Part shown: piece after piece, positions 11,501-23,930 of the stretch
Layout of the letters: each line of letters opens with the position of its first letter
How positions within the stretch are numbered: position 1 is the stretch's first letter
Source of the DNA: Diaporthe sp. PMI_573
Taxonomy: Eukaryota; Ascomycota; Sordariomycetes; Diaporthales; Diaporthaceae
DNA length: 64,000 nucleotides
Direction: 5' to 3'
NCBI GenBank assembly: GCA_021399435.1
Contig: JAJTUP010000039.1
Span: 558,001 to 622,000, forward strand
The notes under the pieces: generated by a model
What the model was told of the DNA's origin: nothing
Database searches by the model: none
What the model saw: the letters and a program-made list of their open reading frames with translations, nothing else
Position numbers and translations under genes: made by a program

Positions 11501-13232
11501 TGAAGAAATGGACCTATCATACGCTAAACAGATCGTCTTCTCTATTTTTGAGAAAACACGCCAAAAGGCATATAGTACAACTAATGCCCAAGCCCCCCAG
11601 ACCTGGAAACAGGTGCTAAAAAGCCCTAATAGGGCTAAATGGCTAAAGGCGATCTATAGTGAATTTGAGCAGATCATTCTGCAAAATACCCTCGAATTTT
11701 GGCCAGATAGTAAGCTTCCAGAAGGTCGAAAGCCTATTACTAGTCGACTAGTCCTAAGAGAGAAAAAGGACGAGAATAATCGAGTTTTTAAGTTTAAAGC
11801 TCGATTAGTAGTTAGAGGGTTCCAACAGAGAGAAGGAGTAGATTATACAGATACTTTTGCCTCTACCTCTACCCCCCCTACCTGGAGGGTACTACTAGCG
11901 CTAGCCGCTATTCTAGACTGGGAAATCGAGCAGATCGATTTTATAGGTGCCTTCCTAAACGGTACGCTAAAAGAACAGGTCTTTATGGCGCTTCCAGAGG
12001 GTTTTAAAGAATTTGCAGCTCAAGCCAGTAGCCTTATCCAAAGGCTATTAGCTAAAGCTGGCTATAACCCCTCTATTCAGCAGATAATTCGGCTGAATAA
12101 AGCGCTGTATGGCCTGAAGCAGGCCCCTAGAGAGTGGCAACAGATAGTTATTAACCTTCTGAAAAGCTTAGGCTTTGAGCCACTACTCTCAGACTCCGCC
12201 GTCTTCTACAGCAGGACGTCAGGCCTATTTATAGTAACCTACGTCGATGATTGCCTAATTATAGGGCCTGGAATCTCGAAAATTCAGGCCTTAAAGAGAC
12301 AAATACATAAGGCATACGCTATAGAAGATAGGGGCCCTGCAAGCTTCTTTCTAGGGGTTCGAATTATTAGGGACCGCCCTAACCGAACCCTATGGCTCTC
12401 TCAGAGCCAGTACATAGAGGAAGCTATTAGAACCTTCAATTTAGAGGGTTCTAGGCCTATTTCAGTTCCTCTCCAGCCAAACCTAGTTAATTTAGGCCCT
12501 ATCGAAGGGCCTACACTAGACCGAATTCGACATAAGCGTTTTCAGGCTATAGTGGGTACCGCTATGTATTTAGTAACCCAAACTAGGCCTGATATAAGCT
12601 TTCCGGTCCAGTGGTTAGCTAGGGCTTTTCAAGCTTCTAAGCTTCAGCACCTATCTGCTGCTCAGAACCTATTTAGGTACCTTAATAGCCACCGACAACT
12701 AGCTATCAGGTATTCTGCAAAGGGCCTAAAAAACCCTCTACAGAGCTCTCTTTTAGAGCCTATAGGCTATTCTGATAGCGACTATGCTGGAGATAAGGCC
12801 TCCTCAAAGTCAACCTACGGGTATGTATTTACCTTAGGTGGGGGGCCTATTTCTTGGAAATCGAAGCGAGGAAGCACTATAGCGTTATCTACGCTAGAGG
12901 CTGAATTTATAGGGCTTATAGAGGCTACTAGGGAAATCCAGTGGCTTCGTGGGCTCTATACAGAGCTGAATAGGCCTATTCCAAGGCCTACAATCCTCTA
13001 TGGAGATAATACGGGCGCTATCTCCACTGCTAAGGACCCCTCACACTACCAAAGAACTAAGCACACCCTTCTAAGGTACCACTACCTACGTGCTGAAGTT
13101 TAAAAGGGGACCCTCAAGGTTAAATACCTAGAGACCAGTAAAATGGTAGCAGACAGGCTTACAAAAGCCCTTCCAGCACCTAAATTTCAGGTATTTCTAG
13201 GCCAGCTTGGCCTAGTAGAGTTAGTAGAGTAG
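8598..13232 (+). pseudogene. Copia 1 gag-pol polyprotein, main part
   Basis: The second part of a copia gag-pol frame. A gag domain is followed by a protease with the motif DTGSTVHIV (about 9510). Next come the zinc-binding HHCC region (about 10310-10430), the integrase core, a reverse transcriptase with intact YVDD (about 12240) and an RNase H with SDSDYAGD and a TLEAEF-type motif. The frame from 9036 is open for 636 codons, stops at 10944-10946, resumes in the same frame to 13101-13103, and ends at 13230-13232. The internal stops are TAA or TAG where Gln is expected (for example 9027-9029), consistent with CpA to TpA mutation. Catalytic motifs are otherwise preserved, so this is the least damaged retroelement gene in the window, but it cannot make a full polyprotein as it stands. 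Confidence 0.85.
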
Positions 13233-14071
13233 AAGGGGGCCTATAAGGCCCTCTAGCTACTATTTCTTCAGTAGTAGATAGATTTCTTTTAAAAGGGGTT
13301 TTCTTTCTATAGAGGGCTTTTCTTTTCTCTCACATTTCCATTTAGAGTAAGGGTTAAATACTATAAGCCTATTTTAGGCCTATATCTTCAACAGAAGGGG
13401 TGTTAAACGGAAACACTCATTAAGGTGTGGGCGCTACACATAGGGAGTTACCCTAAACTTTACGTAAAGAGTTACCCTAGACTTGGCACTAGATTTTGTC
13501 TAAGTGCCTATAGGGCGTGCGCGCCGACAGATAAGTTTGGTGGCCATGAGTCGATTTTTTGGGCTGTTTTAAGACCCTAACTTCATACCTCTGCATTCCC
13601 CTTATTTCTTACCCAAAAAGCATGTAACCTAGTTCATTAGATAGTCTGATTTCTGAAGTTTATCTGTATTTAGTTTGGTTACTGTCAGGGTTAGGGTTGG
13701 CTGGCTATTTAAAGCCAAAGATAGTGGGTCTAAGGGCCGAATTTTCCGGCCCCTCCATTCCTGCACCAGAGCCAACCCCAGCGTACCCAGGGTTGAGACA
13801 ATGTCGGAGGGACTGTGAGGAGGGCTGACAGAAGCCCACTCGAATTCAATGCAAAGTTGTCTAAACTATTCTCAAACGTCCCAACTCGCCTCAGTGCACC
13901 TTACTACGACCCTGCCAAATACACACTGATGAAGGCACAATCCTTCAGATTATTTATACGCTAAAAATATAATTTATATTATTTAATATAATATTAATAT
14001 AATTAATAAATTAAATTATTTAAAAAAGTTAATAATATAATAATTTAAAAGGCTTAGTTATATGCTAAAAG
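13233..14071. other. Copia 1 3' end, mixed sequence and an AT-only stretch
   Basis: This holds the probable start of the copia 1 3' LTR (13401), then sequence of normal base composition to about 13960 with no open frame that I can support, then an almost pure A/T run at 13965-14050. A short telomere-like GGTTAGGGTTGG at about 13690 is isolated and not an array. Confidence 0.5.
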
Positions 14072-14274
14072 TGTTAGAATAGCATCAAGCACAGCCGTAC
14101 GCTTGAGCCTTGATACTAAAGGGATGACTAAGCAGACCGCCTTGGCGTGGGCATACATATCGTGCCTACTGTGCGGAGGTCTCCCTTCTCTCTTAGTTAG
14201 AAGAATAAGCAAGAATCAACCAACCAAACCTAATTGTCTAACGATATGTACGTACGTATAAAGCCTATTTAACA
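14072..14274 (+). repeat. Copia 2 5' LTR (203 bp)
   Basis: Closely matches 21358-21561; differences are mostly C/T and G/A transitions. Ends in TTTAACA, followed at once by a strong hairpin at 14275-14309. Confidence 0.9.
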
Positions 14275-14309
14275 CTAATCAGTAATTGCTTCGGGCGATT
14301 ATAGATTAG
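14275..14309 (+). promoter_or_regulatory. Hairpin at the LTR/leader junction
   Basis: CTAATC pairs with GATTAG, and inside it AATTGC pairs with GCGATT around a TTCG loop. In RNA a C(UUCG)G loop is unusually stable. It sits where a primer-binding or packaging signal is expected. Confidence 0.4.
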
Positions 14310-14605
14310 CAAGAGTGAAGAGACGAAAACTTGCCTAAGTCGCTGCCTGCTAGAGCAGAACCAGGTATTTGGGCTCTTATGCTACCTCCTAGAACTCTAT
14401 ATTGTCGCCTGCTAGAGTAGAACTAGATATAGAGACCTCTAGACGACTAATTCATCAACCCTTACACAAGGAAGAGACTATTATTATCGCCTATTGGAGT
14501 AGAACTAGGTAATAGTTACAACTTATACAAGAAAGACAAAGTAATGTATGCCCCTATATAAGCTGAAACCTAAAACCGACTAAGACCTATAATAAGACTA
14601 ACATA

Positions 14606-17600
14606 ATGTTGTCTAACAACAATACACCAGAATAACTTATAGTAGAGGGTAGCTATTAAGTAGATATTATTCCTTATATATACAAGGAAATTAGTAAGAA
14701 AAGTAATATCCTACCAAATATATAGAGAAGAGTAGTAAACTCTAAGCGATGGAATAGTATAGTTAATATATAAAATGGCTTATTAGTAAGGAAATTAACA
14801 ACCTACTTTGTGCGAGTATTAATGAATATTATTTATTTTAACTTGAGCGGAAATAACCTTCGATATATCTTGTATGAAGACTTTGATAGATGGATAGCCT
14901 ACTAATTTAAACAAGTTTATTGTATATTTGCTAGAGAATTCCTATAGATACTGGAGGCTAAAGGAATCTTAACATCACCTGTATAAAGTTGTTTAGAATG
15001 AATCTTGGTAATCCTCAAACTAGGGAGATAACAACCCTAACTAGCCGTACAAATCTAAGAAATAATTAAAGACCAACAACTAAGTATCGAACCCTACAAG
15101 TCGATAACTAGCCGTCGGCTATATAAATATAATTAGAAGCCCTACAAGTTAATAAACAACTTCTGCCAGGCCCTCGGGCAAATTTAAGATCTGTATAAAA
15201 ACAAATAGCTAATATACAAGGTATATAATAAATTCCCCCTGGGACAAGATTTACACAAGAGGTAAACAATTTTCTACAACCCCCTTATATAGAGGTTACT
15301 AAACACTCTCTATATACTAGGGACCTAGTGTATAATCTGCCGCCCAAGCAGATTATATACAACGGTCTAGTTAATACCTAGATAGTGGCTATCTTCTAAA
15401 AAGGGTGAAGAAAAGATAGAAACTATACTAGATAACCGTTATAACCTCTTATATGATAAAGTATGGATCTTTATTAGCTATATAGAAGACTTTAAATTAA
15501 AGAGAACTAGTACTATGTAGTCTTTCCAGACATTCTTTCTGGTCGTGTAGAAGACTTCTATCTCTATTATATAGAGCTAGAGAAGAGATGGAACGAGATC
15601 TATACTTTGCTAGATATCTATTTTAATATAAATATTAACTATAATGTCTATTAGGCAGACTAGACGACTCTTTCTTTTATATAACTAAGAAAAGAGAATC
15701 TCGACAAGATACTAGTAGAGATTCTAGAAACTCTTATTGACAAGCTATAGCTTATATAATAAGTACTTAGAAAAGGATACTAGGGAGAGGTTCTACTATG
15801 TATAACAGTAACCAGAGCCTGTCGAGGAGTTCTAGAGCTAGAAGCTGCCTTAATTTAGTAAAAACCTATGTGTAAAGCGTTATTTTCAGACCTTAGAGCC
15901 TCCTCTAAGTAGCCATAGACTAAAAACCTACACAGTAATTTTATACACATAATAGTTTTATAGATATCAACTTTATAGACTAATAATATATCTTAAACTT
16001 CAAAACCGTCAAAAGCTGTCGTATAATAATAATTGATTTTCTAAATAGATAGTGCCATATTGTATAATAAACCCAACAGGATAGCTAAGTTAGAAACCCT
16101 ATAGATAGTTAAGCTGCAAACCTTACGGCTTTGGCCGCACGAGCCAAAAGTAGAAATGCTTTGTGTGTAAGAAGGAAAGATGCTAGTTAACTAATTACCT
16201 AGAATTAAAAAAGAAACGTGCAAAAGACTAATACCTTCAGGCCTATAAGATACTAAAATAAGACCCTCTGTATAATAACTTTACATCCTACCTACTTGAC
16301 TATAAGGGAGAGAACCCTGTAAAAGTAGAATTGGACAATAGCTAAGACTCTAAAAATAAGACCTAGTCAGCATACCTTATAGACTTATCTTTCTACTATT
16401 GTACAATAGGCAAAGATATCTTTTTAGCACCTAAGATAGTAGAGGCAAGCTAATTTATACTACAGGACCCATATAGCATTATCTACCAGGGAGAACTATA
16501 GAATACCGAAGCTGCTAGATTCTCTATAGTAGAGAAGCCCTAGGTACTAGCTTATCTTTGTAAGAACCCTTACGTAAAAATATTTTGGATACCTGGAAAA
16601 GCATTAGTAAAGTTTGGCCCAAGCAAGGTAATTTTACCTATTGGTATAATCCTAATAAACAACTCTATTAGACGAGTTAAATACTATATTCTAGATATTT
16701 CTACCTTATTTCTTTTCTCTCTACATAATGTAGATAGACTAGGAGCCTACTTTAATAATATATAAAACGTCATTGTATAAAGTAATGGCACGACAATCTC
16801 TGTAGTACATAAATAGGGTTACCTATTTTTTAACATTAGCTGTATGGAAGCAGTTTCATTCTTTATAGAAACATAGCTTAGAAGGCTTTACAGAAGATTT
16901 GAACACCTATGTATGGAGAAGCTATATTGACTTCTAAGAAGTACTAGGTATATAGATGTAGAAGAAGCTATTCTAGAAAAGATTTAGAAGTTCTGCCACT
17001 ATTGCTAATTACACGACCCAGCACTAAAGAAATTCAAGTTCTCTATTAGGGACAAAAGCTACTTCAACTATAAAATTGTCATAGATATGGTATGACTAGG
17101 AAACTAAAACGTTTTATATATAATTGACGTGGATACAAGCTTTTAAGCAGTAACTTTCCTTAGCTCCTTGTCTGTATAAGATACATAGAATGCCCTGTGT
17201 AGGTACTGGATCTATACCTATACGGGCCCGCCTGACTACATTATATACAACCTAGGTACTAATTTTGCTTTGGAAGAATTCAGGAATAGTGCCAAGATTA
17301 TGGGTATCTTGTGTGAAGAGATGCCTGTAGAAGTATACTGGGCTGTTGGTAAGATTGAGAGAGTACATGTACTACTCTGGAGAGCATACGATATTCTAAA
17401 GGTAGAAATCGGCTACTGTATAGATGAGGAGACTATTCTTTAGATGGCTATTAAAGCTTTAAACGATACAGCTGGCCTAAACGGCATTGTATTAACTTTG
17501 CTTGTTTTTGGAGCATATCTATAAATAAGCCAGGACTTACCGCTATTACCTAATATTATATAAAGGGCAGAAGCTGTGCAGAAGGCTATAAAAATGCTGA

Positions 17601-19570
17601 GAGGAATTTATGTGAAAGTTAATATTAACCGGGCAATTAATACAAGGAACGGCCCATATATATATAAAGTGTTTTCTTTTCTACTAAGAAGTAAAGTTAT
17701 AGTCTGGAGAGAAAATAAGGGATAGACTAGACTGTATAAAATCAAAGGGATCGAAGGATATATAATTACTGTAGATATGGTTAACGGGCCAACCTAGTTT
17801 TGTGTAATATATATTAAACCCTATATTGATCTAATAAGATTATATGACTACTAGACGATAACCTTTTAAAACTACCTCTTCTAGAGCAAATTTAACTAAG
17901 GAAGAAAAGGAGACTAAGAAAGTATTTGTATAATCTTTACCAGGACTCTTTCTTACCTAGAAGGAGAGAGATAACTACGAGTTAGTTGTTAAGCTTTGCT
18001 AAGACAATATTATCACTACTTTAGGAGCCCTGTATAAAAAATCAGACGCTATAGAAATTAATGCCCTAGTAAATAAAGAAGTCTTTTACTTTATATAATA
18101 TAATCCAATAGTATATAAGGTACTAAGAGTCTATAAGATGTATATAGTATAAGAGATTAAGAATAAGTTAACTAGACTAGTTAAAAAGTTAAGATTTATC
18201 ATATAAGGCTTATAGTCATAAGGGTAAAGAAATTATTTTTACCTAAGTACCTATAATTTAACAGATGAGCTAGTGTATAATTCTAGCCTTGGGACTAACT
18301 CTTATACTATACTTTAGTGTAAGGAGGGAGCTTTGAGATATTACTTAGGTATATACTTAGTTATATAACCTACTTACAAGAATAATTATCGTATAACTAC
18401 TAGTAAAGCTACAAGATAGATACCCTCTAGATATAGTCCTCTTAATCAAGAAGCTATTATATGGCCTTGTAGAGTTTGGCCTCCACTGGTATAAGACCTA
18501 TTATATATACTATATTAAATCTCTAAAGATATTAGTTTCTATGTATAACCCATGCCTACTGTTTACTATAGACGGCTTAGAATCTTTTGAAATTACAGGA
18601 CTTTAGATAGATGATATTTTAATCTTCACTACTATATGATTTTTAGAAAGAGAGGAAAAAAAACTCTAGAAAAAAGAGTTTTATACAAAGCTAAAGACAA
18701 TTCTAGAAAAAAACACCCTAATTAACTTTAACGGTGGACGAATTTAAAAGAATAGGGATAACATTATCCTTATTTAGAAAGGCCAAACAAACCAGCTTTG
18801 TATAATTAATATAGATAAAGAGGACATACCCTAATAATATATTGCATAACGTGTAAAAGGAGCATATATAGCTTTGATCTGTTAACTAGAAGCATTGTAT
18901 GACTTGTTTAATAGCTGTATAAGTTAAGAACTCTAAGGAAAAGGATATAGAGACCTTAAATGTATAACTAGGGTGGTAAATAGAAAACCCTAAAAGAGGG
19001 CTGATCTATGTGCTACTTAAACTTAATTGTATAAAGATATATATCTTTATAGATGGCTTATTTGTAAATAATAAGAACCTTACGTTATAACTTAGATTCA
19101 TTATTGTACTAGCTATGAAAACTAGCTGTATAGAAACCGATTTGAGATCTTTGGAAATATTGTATATTAGAGCTTAACTAAGTATAAAAGGGTGACCCGG
19201 AGTGTACTGGTAAGCAAGCTATATGGCATGATAACTGGATTTAATAGTAGTATAGTACTTAGTATAATAATAAATAGAATTATAGACTGTTTAGCTATAC
19301 TAAGAATCCTAGTGGTGATCTGCTTAGATTTATGATTACTATATAAATGCCTGGTAAAGCTGGGAACTATAGATGAGAAGAGACTTATAATAGATATATG
19401 TTTCTTAGGGAATTGTATGAGAGGAAAGAAATTTCCGAGGTATGATAGATTAATGGCTGAGATAACCTAGTAGATGTTTATATGAAGAAGATACTAAATT
19501 TAGTACTAGAGTAACTTATTTCTACTAATAGACTGAAGATTAGGATTAAAGTGTATATAGATTGCCTGGA
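14606..19570 (+). pseudogene. Copia 2 gag-pol, heavily mutated
   Basis: A likely gag start is ATG 14606. A CCHC-like knuckle reading CFVCKKE is near 16155. The integrase region near 17250-17650 reads with few interruptions, including TNFALEEFRNSAK and NDTAGLNGIV, typical of fungal copia integrase. Reverse transcriptase follows near 18100-18750, and an RNase H start IFIDGLFVNNK near 19040. The tail continues to about 19570. Stops are mostly TAA/TAG at expected Gln positions. No frame of 60 codons starting with Met survives. The element is dead. Confidence 0.75.
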
Positions 19571-19804
19571 CTAAAAAGAATAGAGGAAAAAGATAGAGAC
19601 TGCTTAGGTTTAGAGTTATACTGGGAATTAAATCTAGGCCTCTAGCTGAAAAGCTAGGATCCTCCCGACTGGACTATATGACTGGAATAAGACCCTTATT
19701 GTCTCTATTAAAAGAGGAGGAAAAGATATGCTTATAAAAAGGGGTAGAGGAAGAGATAGCTGATTTGATTATACGAGGATAGACTAAAAAGGGTGAGAAG
19801 AAAA

Positions 19805-19975
19805 AGACTATAGGATAGGCCTAGGATGTATAATAGACAGGCCCAGGATATGGCCAGGACAGCCTCAAGATATATAAAGGATATGGCTAGGATAGCTTAG
19901 GATATAGCTAGGATACTTTAGGATGTATGAGGATAGAGCTAGGATATCTCAGGACATGGCTAGGATACTTTGGCT
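19805..19975 (+). repeat. Degenerate tandem array inside copia 2
   Basis: About eight imperfect copies of a roughly 18-20-bp unit resembling GGATATGGCTAGGATA lie between RNase H and the 3' LTR. Unit length varies slightly. It looks like a minisatellite grown in the non-pol part of the element. Confidence 0.6.
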
Positions 19976-20194
19976 GTATAAAAAACGACTAAAGGTAGAC
20001 CTAGAGCAGGGTTAGGCTGTATAAGAACGGCTAAGAATACTATTATAGCCTGGGAGAAAATAAAAACAGGGGATACTTTAGATAAAAGCTTATATCTTGT
20101 GGGAACAGGATTATATAGAAATTAAGTTAAGAGAAGTTTGGATTTAATATATGAAAAAGAATCATTGTACGAGTAGAGTAGGAGGAGAGCCCAC

Positions 20195-20905
20195 TATTAG
20201 AGAAAATCTACTGTATGAAAAACCCGACTTTCTACTACCCAAGATCTACCGTACGACCTAACCTACTTAGAACTAAAATTAATAACCTGGGTATTGTGTT
20301 ATGGGTTAATTACTGTAGGCTTGCGTTTAACCTTAGGGCTTAGGGTACCCTTAGTATTAGACTCTTTATTGTCTAAAGAATCCTTATTACTTAAATTAGA
20401 TGGCTGATTGTTGTTATAATGGTTGCAACGATTTCTGTGTAACTGCCATATATACTCCGTACAAGCACCCCTATAGAATTTGTTAAGGTGTGAGTAATGC
20501 TTAAAGTGCTTGGTTATATAACGGTTACCATATTTTCTGTAAGTAATGGCTAGCTATATTTCCGCGTGACTAAATGAGGATTGTATGAAAGTAGCTCTCC
20601 TGGTGAATAATCTTGGCCCAGGCCTCCTATATTGTGTTGCCCTCGGCTATCTATATAGTAATGTTAATAGACGGGAGACGGTAAGTACTATGCTCTTTGT
20701 TCTAGACTCTTAGTTAATACAAGGTATAGCTGAGGCAAGAAGAGTAGTATGAACGCTGGTATATATTGCGAGTAGAAAGGCCTGATTTGTAGTAGAGGAA
20801 GTCGAGATATTTAAGTAGTTTTACCCTATTAAAGTTATTGATAAATATACTGCTAAATTAAGGCTGGGCGTTTACTATTGTTTAAAGAGGTTGAGAAGTT
20901 TTAGT
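20195..20905 (-). pseudogene. Possible antisense gene in copia 2
   Basis: On the minus strand, opposite to gag-pol, a frame from about 20890 to 20513 reads as plausible protein if TAA/TAG are Gln; it includes the run AEGNTIQEAWAKIIHQESY. A second frame, from about 20520 to 20200, is nearly free of stops and basic (HFKHYSHLNKFYRGACTEY). The two could be joined by a small intron or separated by a frameshift near 20520; I cannot tell which. No family recognised. Its position between RNase H and the 3' LTR parallels the antisense frames in the gypsy elements, but the evidence is weaker. Confidence 0.35.
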
Positions 20906-21357
20906 TTAAAGTTTGATTTAAAAAACGTATAACGATATATATAGTAGAGTGTATATATGTATATATATAGGTATATGTGTTGTATATTAAAAAGGGAAGA
21001 GGAAAGGAAAGTAAAGAAAGGGAAGTAGGCAAAAGCCTTAAAGGCGTACGGTGCCCTAGCAATCAGTCAGCACACCTACCACTAGTATAATAAACTTAAG
21101 TAAGTAAGTTACTACCTTTAGAAGGCAGCTCTCGTGGCCCTTCCTTAAGAAGCTCTTTTCGTATAAAAGGGAAGGGTTTGAAAAGGGTAGTATTTTATGC
21201 ATGTATGGCGCAATCTTGATTTGTATGGGAAACAAAGGAAAAGGCAGCACAACCTACCCACGTTAGAAGCTCCGAAAAGCTATTATATACAAGTAGCTCA
21301 ACCTGCTCGTACAACTAGTCTATAAGCGTACGGCACTTATAAAGAAAAGATTGCCAG

Positions 21358-21561
21358 TGTTGGAATAGCATTAAGTACAGCCGTACGCTTAAGCCTTGAT
21401 ACTAAAGGGATGACTAAGCAGACCGCCTTGGCGTGGGCATGTATATTGTGCCTACTGTGTGGAGGTCTCCCTTCTCCTCTTAGTTAGAAGAATAAGCAAG
21501 AATCAACCAACCAAACCCAATCGTCTAACGATAAGTACGTATGTACAAAGCCCATTTAACA
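21358..21561 (+). repeat. Copia 2 3' LTR (204 bp)
   Basis: Pairs with 14072-14274. Followed by the AAAAG duplication. Confidence 0.9.
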
Positions 21562-21694
21562 AAAAGGGAAATTAGTATTTTTAATTAAAATTTTATAATA
21601 AGTAAAAATATTAATTAATTAAACTTTTTAAATATTTTTAATATTAAAGGTAATAATAATAAGGTTATAAGTAATTTATTAAAATTTTAATATA

Positions 21695-21782
21695 ACGTGG
21701 TTGGACAGTCAGCCGCGCAGGACACATGCCCGCGCACTTTTGCTAACTCCGCCAACTTTAGCCAGCCCTGGTACCCACCTAG
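21695..21782 (+). repeat. Left terminal inverted repeat, 88 bp
   Basis: Reverse complement of 23931-24018 with one mismatch. Confidence 0.92.
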
Positions 21783-22013
21783 GGCAAAGGAATTAATGAA
21801 AGTGGCACCAATTGGGTGCCAACTGATTTAAATCCTTATTTCTAATCAATTTAGTCAATTTGGAGGCATGGTGGGGTTGCAGTGCTAGTCTGAAAACTTA
21901 AAGTTTTGGTGAGCGGGTTTGTTTTTGGTGCGAATCGCGTCCCCATTTTTCGCGTCAGTCTCGCATCACTCTACCTACTTAAATATTCAACACGCTAGAA
22001 ATCAACATCCACA

Positions 22014-23696
22014 ATGCCAATCTACTCGAAAGAAGATAAAATCAAACTATCACTTCAAGCAATCGAGAATTCTAAAAAAAACCAAAAGAAACCCTTGAGT
22101 AGACGTCAGGCTGCTCGGATCTTTCATATCCCTGAATCTACTCTACGTGACAGGATGAACAACCGACCCCGGCGTGAAGAATCACGCGTCGAGAAGCATA
22201 AACTTGACCCAATTGAAGAGCAAACACTTGTTCAATATATCATTGAGCAAGATGCACGAGGATTCCCAATGCGACTTTCTGGTGTGGAAGATATGGCCAA
22301 CCTCCTGCTGGCGTCGCGTGATGGCAAGCCTGTTGGCACCAGATGGGCACGACGCTTTGTGGATGCACAACCAAGCTTGAAAACAAGATTCTCTCGGCCT
22401 TACGACTACCAGAGGGCCCTCTGCGAAGATCCTGAGGTCATTGGAAACTGGTTCCGACTACTTCGCAACATGATGGCCAAGTATGGGATCACAGATGACG
22501 ATCTCTACAACTTCGACGAAACTGGCTTCATGATGGGCCAGATAACCTCAACCCTGGTTGTTACACGCTCTGATCGGCATGGAAAGGCTAAATCTATACA
22601 GCCTGGAAACCGTGAATGGGCAACAGCTATTGAATGCATCAATGCAAAGGGCTGGTGTATCCCGCCATTCGTCATTGTCCAAGGCGCCTACCACCTTGCA
22701 AACTGGACCACAGAGTCGGGTTTTCCTGCCGATTGGGTAATCAAGCCTACTCCAAATGGATGGACGGATAACAAGACTGGTCTAGAATGGATTCAGCACT
22801 TTAATAAGCATACAATTAAGCGAACAATGGGCAAATACCGGATGCTCATCCTGGATGGACACGAGAGCCATGTATCAGCAGAGTTCGAACAGTACTGCAA
22901 GGAAAACAACATTATCCCTATTAGCATGCCACCACATTCATCTCATCTACTCCAGCCATTGGATGTTGCATTATTTTCGCTATTGAAGCGTGCATACGGC
23001 GATGAGATCAACCTCTTCATCCGGGCCTCCATCAACCACATCACCAAGTCCGAGTTCTTCATTGCGTTTAAGGCAGCCCACGACAAGGTCTTTACGGAAG
23101 AAAACATGAAAGCTGGGTTCAGAGGGGCTGGAATTTCTCCATGGGACCCAGATTCTGTCATTTCCAAGCTGGATGTCCGCCTACAAACTCCAGTACAATC
23201 CCTCCCTGTGTCACCATCGAAATGGGAATCACAAACACCTTCCAATGCCCACCAGACTGTCCAGCAATCAAGTTTTATCAAGGGCAAGATCTCAGCCCAT
23301 CAGGGCAGCTCCCCTACACCAATTATCCAGGCAATTGAGAAGTTTACAAAGGGTGCACAAGCAATGGCGCATCAGATTACTCTTTTGAATGATCGGGTCC
23401 GTACCCTTGAGAAGGCTAATATTGGGCTCGCCAAGCGCCGGAGGGCCAAAAGAAGTCGGGTCCAGCTTGGAGGGGCACTTAGTATTGAGGAATCTCAGGT
23501 GATAATTGAAGAAAAACAAAAGGGGAAGCGGCCGGCTGGTGAAATGGCTGGTGGTGCTGAGGAGGCGGACCGCGGCGGACCGAGCAAACGACGATGTGGC
23601 AACTGCGGCGAGACTGGGCATAACGCAAGAACTTGTGAGAAAGATGCAGAAGAGTCTAGTCAGTCAGATTCAGAGTGTATAATAGTACATTCTTAA
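22014..23696 (+). CDS. pogo/Fot1-type transposase, DDE_1 family, with C-terminal zinc knuckle
   Basis: A 560-residue uninterrupted frame starting at ATG 22014. Residues about 5-50 resemble a Psq-type helix-turn-helix and about 65-130 a CENP-B-type DNA-binding domain. The DDE_1 nuclease follows, with three catalytic Asp visible: D168 in NFDETGF, D281 in LILDGHESH and D317 in LLQPLDVALF. The last two are separated by 35 residues, as usual for pogo-like enzymes. A basic stretch near 475-485 could be a nuclear signal. Near the C-terminus there is a CCHC knuckle, CGNCGETGHNARTC. The family binds its own terminal repeats and performs cut-and-paste transposition in the nucleus. All key residues are present and no premature stop exists, so the enzyme could be active. 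Confidence 0.93.
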   Translation: MPIYSKEDKIKLSLQAIENSKKNQKKPLSRRQAARIFHIPESTLRDRMNNRPRREESRVEKHKLDPIEEQTLVQYIIEQDARGFPMRLSGVEDMANLLLASRDGKPVGTRWARRFVDAQPSLKTRFSRPYDYQRALCEDPEVIGNWFRLLRNMMAKYGITDDDLYNFDETGFMMGQITSTLVVTRSDRHGKAKSIQPGNREWATAIECINAKGWCIPPFVIVQGAYHLANWTTESGFPADWVIKPTPNGWTDNKTGLEWIQHFNKHTIKRTMGKYRMLILDGHESHVSAEFEQYCKENNIIPISMPPHSSHLLQPLDVALFSLLKRAYGDEINLFIRASINHITKSEFFIAFKAAHDKVFTEENMKAGFRGAGISPWDPDSVISKLDVRLQTPVQSLPVSPSKWESQTPSNAHQTVQQSSFIKGKISAHQGSSPTPIIQAIEKFTKGAQAMAHQITLLNDRVRTLEKANIGLAKRRRAKRSRVQLGGALSIEESQVIIEEKQKGKRPAGEMAGGAEEADRGGPSKRRCGNCGETGHNARTCEKDAEESSQSDSECIIVHS

Positions 23697-23930
23697 GCGG
23701 ACCGCGTCGGACCGCCAAAATAGTTGATTTGGCTGGTGTAGATTGAGGTTGATTCTGCATGGTTGAAATGCTCCATTTTGGTGGGGAAGCCGATTTTCCC
23801 ACCAAAAGTCGGCCACTTTAGACTGGCACTGCAGCCACGCTAACGTCTCTAAATTGACTAAGTCGATTGAAATTGAGCAATTGAGACCAGTTGGCACCAA
23901 TTGGTGCCAACTTTTATTGATTCTATTGCA

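Larger units (their letters stand above)
1..13420 (+). mobile_element. Ty1/copia retrotransposon 1, split by a gypsy element
   Basis: A copia-type element whose gag-pol frame runs from about 608 to 13232 and is interrupted at 1027/8598 by the gypsy element at 1028-8592. Domain order protease, integrase, reverse transcriptase, RNase H is that of Ty1/copia. The primer-binding site near 29-46 suggests that the 5' LTR ends close to base 27, so almost all of that LTR lies left of the window. A purine run at 13391-13400 followed by TGTTAAACGG suggests that the 3' LTR starts at 13401. I could not find a copy of bases 1-27 downstream, so the right end is unresolved and may be truncated. It is far less mutated than the other LTR elements here. 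Confidence 0.75.
14072..21561 (+). mobile_element. Ty1/copia retrotransposon 2, complete, heavily mutated
   Basis: LTRs at 14072-14274 and 21358-21561 begin TGTTAGAATAGC / TGTTGGAATAGC and end TTTAACA. The flanking 5-bp duplication AAAAG is perfect (14067-14071 and 21562-21566). The interior reads as a copia gag-pol on + to about 19570. It is followed by about 1.8 kb that is not pol and contains a degenerate tandem array and a possible antisense gene. Confidence 0.9.

Noticed and set aside
21056..21250. 64-codon open frame on minus
   Set aside because: Short, in the untranslated end of copia 2, no sign of a domain and not in frame with the antisense candidate.
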